From positions 1 to 64,000 of the forward strand of contig LUZN01000004.1 in NCBI GenBank assembly GCA_001603665.1: 64,000 nt of DNA, given 5' to 3'. The DNA comes from Bacteroidales bacterium Bact_22 (GTDB lineage Bacteria > Bacteroidota > Bacteroidia > Bacteroidales > F082). A model generated the notes under the pieces. It made no database searches and had not been told where the DNA came from. It saw only the letters and a program-made list of their open reading frames with translations. A program made the position numbers and the translations under genes. Shown here one piece after another: positions 61,419 through 64,000 of this stretch (its first letter is position 1; each line of letters opens with the position of its first letter).

Positions 61419-61763
61419 ATGAATATCGAAATCCTTAAATCGAAAATACATCGCGCCACCGTTACGCAGGCCGACCTCGACTATATCGGCAGCATCACCA
61501 TCGACGAAGAACTTATGGATGCTGTCAATCTCATTGAAAATGAGAAGGTTGACATCTATGACGTCACCAACGGACATCGTCTGCACACCTACGTCATCAA
61601 GGGCAAGCGCGGCAGCGGCGTCATCGGCATCAACGGGGCGGCGGCACATCTCGTGAAGAAAGGCGACCTCGTGATTATAGCTTCTTACGCCTCGATGGAC
61701 TTTGAAGAGGCCAAGAAGTTCAAGCCGATGATTATTTTTCCTGACAAAAACAACAAAATTTGA
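61419..61763 (+). CDS. panD: aspartate 1-decarboxylase
   Basis: [58 protein letters not shown]. Confidence 0.97.
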   Translation: MNIEILKSKIHRATVTQADLDYIGSITIDEELMDAVNLIENEKVDIYDVTNGHRLHTYVIKGKRGSGVIGINGAAAHLVKKGDLVIIASYASMDFEEAKKFKPMIIFPDKNNKI

Positions 61764-62743
61764 ATAAAAAAACGTCCAAAACCCTGTGGTATGTAGTCTT
61801 CCTGGCATTGGGAGTGGCTTTGTTATGGTTCAGCTTCCGTAACATCGACCTGTCGCAGCTTTGGACCGATATCAAAGGAGCCAAGTATTCGTGGATGCTT
61901 CTGAGTCTGGCATGCTTGGCTATCTCGTTGTATTTCAGAGCTTTACGTTGGAATATCCAGATCGAGGCGCTCGGTTACAAGACGAGGGCTTCATCGACTT
62001 ACGGCGCTGTTTTGATAGCTTATCTGGCTAACTGTATCTTCCCGAGACTGGGCGAGGTGGTGCGTTGCAGCGTGCTGAAACGTAAGGAAAACATACCATT
62101 CGACAAGACCTTAGGCTCAGTGATTTCTGAACGAATCATCGACTTGCTGGTGCTTTTCTTGCTGGCGTTTTTGGTTATCGTCTTCCAATGGAAACTTTTG
62201 GGCAGTTTGATTACATCGTGGATGGTACCTCTTGTTAACAAGCTGATAAACAATGTGCTACTTGGAATAATAGTAATCGTTGCCGGCATTGTTTTTATCA
62301 TTTTTTTGGTAAAAATAATCAGAAAAAACAAAAAAATTGCTTCGCTGTGGCATGGTTTCATAGATGGAATAAAGTCGGTTGTCACCATGAAGAAAAAATG
62401 GCGTTTCATCCTTTATACGCTGGCAGTTTGGGGATTTTACGTTCTGATGACATGGCTGCCGTTCTACATGCTGGCTGAGACGAGTCACTTGGGTGTCGTC
62501 GAGGCGGTGACGTTGCTTGGAATTGCGACCATGGGAATAGTGGCGCCGATTCCTGGAGGCATCGGGACATATCATTTCATCGCAATAACTTTGCTGAGCG
62601 GCTTTTATGGCATTTCAGAGCAGGTAGCGGGCTCATTCGCCGCCATCAACCATGGCTCGCAGATGATATTTTACCTCATCACTGGCATCTTGGCCTACGT
62701 GGTGATGTTCTTTTTTGACAAAAGAAAACCTATAAACAATTGA
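61760..62743 (+). CDS. lysylphosphatidylglycerol synthase TM-region / UPF0104 flippase-like membrane protein
   Basis: multi-[67 protein letters not shown]. Confidence 0.88.
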   Translation: MNKKTSKTLWYVVFLALGVALLWFSFRNIDLSQLWTDIKGAKYSWMLLSLACLAISLYFRALRWNIQIEALGYKTRASSTYGAVLIAYLANCIFPRLGEVVRCSVLKRKENIPFDKTLGSVISERIIDLLVLFLLAFLVIVFQWKLLGSLITSWMVPLVNKLINNVLLGIIVIVAGIVFIIFLVKIIRKNKKIASLWHGFIDGIKSVVTMKKKWRFILYTLAVWGFYVLMTWLPFYMLAETSHLGVVEAVTLLGIATMGIVAPIPGGIGTYHFIAITLLSGFYGISEQVAGSFAAINHGSQMIFYLITGILAYVVMFFFDKRKPINN

Positions 62744-62745
62744 TT

Positions 62746-63231
62746 ATGAATCACTTCGAAAAGATAAACAACAAGTTCCTTGATGGAGAGAAGCTCGAAA
62801 AGTGGCTTGAGGATTGCAGGAAAAACGGCAAGAAAATCGTTTTTTCGAATGGCTGTTTCGACATTTTGCACCGCGGTCACGTGGAGTATTTGTCGAAGGC
62901 GGCAGCTTTCGGCGATGTGATGGTGATCGGACTGAATACCGATGCCTCTGTCAGACGCTTGAAAGGACCGTCGCGCCCTGTAAACGATGAAAAGGCTCGA
63001 GCGTTTGTCCTCGCCGGCCTCGAATGCGTGACCGCGGTGGTGCTTTTCGATGAAGATACCCCTTACAACTTGATAAAGACCGTCCAGCCTGATGTCTTGG
63101 TGAAAGGCAGCGACTACAAGCCGGAAAACATCGTCGGATATGACATTGTAACCGCCAAAGGAGGCAAGGTGGTGACAGTTGACTTGGTCGAAGGGTTCTC
63201 GACCACAGGAATTATTAATAAAATCAAATGA
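62746..63231 (+). CDS. rfaE2: D-glycero-beta-D-manno-heptose 1-phosphate adenylyltransferase
   Basis: VFSNGCFDILHRGHVEYLSKAAAFGDVMVIGLNTDASVRRLKGPSRPVN, LVKGSDYKPENIVG. Confidence 0.95.
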   Translation: MNHFEKINNKFLDGEKLEKWLEDCRKNGKKIVFSNGCFDILHRGHVEYLSKAAAFGDVMVIGLNTDASVRRLKGPSRPVNDEKARAFVLAGLECVTAVVLFDEDTPYNLIKTVQPDVLVKGSDYKPENIVGYDIVTAKGGKVVTVDLVEGFSTTGIINKIK

Positions 63232-63385
63232 GATTCCTCGCCCCTTCGGGGCTCGGAATGACAAAATCAACACGACAAAATTAGCGCGGCATGCGAGATC
63301 TTACTGATTTGTAAGAACAATCATGCCGCGCCATGTTGTTAATAATATAAATTGTCATTCCGAGCACATAGTGCGAGGAATCTCA
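63229..63385. repeat. nested REP-like inverted-repeat element
   Basis: outer arms TGAGATTCCTCGC (63229-63241) / GCGAGGAATCTCA (63373-63385); CTCGGAATGACAA / TTGTCATTCCGAG; inner GCGCGGCATG / CATGCCGCGC. Confidence 0.92.
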
Positions 63386-64000
63386 ATCTATTTGTAAAAC
63401 CAATCCCTTTAGGTATGCTCCTTCGGGGTGGTAGATGTTAATCGGATGATCTTCCGGTTGAGATAATTGATACAAAATCTTTGCTTTTCTTCCAGTCTCT
63501 ATTGCGGCTGCCATCACTATGCTCTGAAATTGTGCCTTGTCGACAGCCTGCGAGCAGCTGAACGTGAACAGAAGACCGCCGGCGTTTATCTTTCGGATCG
63601 CTTCTTTGTTTATGAATTTGTAACCCTGCAGTCCGCGGTGCAGCGACTTATGATTTTTCGCAAACGCCGGCGGGTCGAGGATTATCAGATCGTATTGGTT
63701 TTCAGGCATGTTTTGCAGGTAGAGCTTGGCGTCTTCGACGAGACTCGGGTTGTTTTCGGTTGAAAAACCATTCAACTCAATGTTTTTCTCGCAAATCTCG
63801 ATGGCTTTTTTAGAGCAGTCGACCGAAACCACCTGTTTTGCGCCGCCTTGCAATGCTGTGACGGAGAAGCCTCCGGTGTAGCAGAAGGTGTTCAAAACGG
63901 TGCGGTCTTTTGAAAGTCGGCGAACCAAGTCGCGGTTAAAACGCTGGTCGAGGAAGAAACCTGTCTTCTGTCCTGCCTCCCAGTCGATAAGGAACTTCGA
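63383..64000 (-). CDS. class I SAM-dependent rRNA methyltransferase (RlmI-like), 5' end beyond window
   Basis: VLNTFCYTGGFSVTALQGGAKQVVSVDCSKKAIEICEKNIELNG, YDLIILDPPAFAKNHKSLHRGLQGYKFINKEAIRKINAGGLLFTFSCSQAV; frame open to window end (SKFLIDWEAGQKTGFFLDQRFNRDLV). Confidence 0.93.
   Translation of the reverse strand, partial: SKFLIDWEAGQKTGFFLDQRFNRDLVRRLSKDRTVLNTFCYTGGFSVTALQGGAKQVVSVDCSKKAIEICEKNIELNGFSTENNPSLVEDAKLYLQNMPENQYDLIILDPPAFAKNHKSLHRGLQGYKFINKEAIRKINAGGLLFTFSCSQAVDKAQFQSIVMAAAIETGRKAKILYQLSQPEDHPINIYHPEGAYLKGLVLQID

Noticed and set aside
1-64000. Search for known defence islands, CRISPR-Cas, toxin-antitoxin, prophage or IS transposases
   Set aside because: No ORF showed recognisable motifs of these systems; no RAYT-type transposase for the REP-like elements lies within the window.

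Overview
This window is a contiguous chromosomal segment from a Bacteroidota organism, most likely Bacteroidales. Supporting signs are TAnnTTTG -7 promoter boxes, tRNAs without encoded CCA, type IX secretion (T9SS) cargo, and PorZ- and GldH-like genes. Most of it is core metabolism and housekeeping: mutA/mutB, RNase H, tcdA, tatD, gpmA, recG, lysS, holB, lnt, dus, mvaD and mevalonate kinase, aspS, pfkA, mrdA-rodA, recO, panC/panD and rfaE2. Accessory content includes three tandem T9SS-sorted paralogs behind a membrane-spanning AraC-type regulator, a gingipain-like C25 protease, a Porphyromonas-type peptidylarginine deiminase homolog, a four-gene operon of unknown function ending in a modular LRR protein, a radical-SAM fusion protein, and a minimal wza-wzc-antiterminator cluster. 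There are two tRNA genes (Glu-CTC and Arg-CCT). I saw no rRNA, CRISPR array, prophage or IS transposase. The most unusual signals are small dispersed palindromes: REP-like elements read through in-frame inside three conserved CDSs (tatD, lnt, U32 peptidase), and one nested inverted-repeat element whose two ends form the stop codons of both flanking convergent genes. Heptanucleotide tandem repeats also occur inside two CDSs. All family assignments are from reading the sequence; no database search was run.
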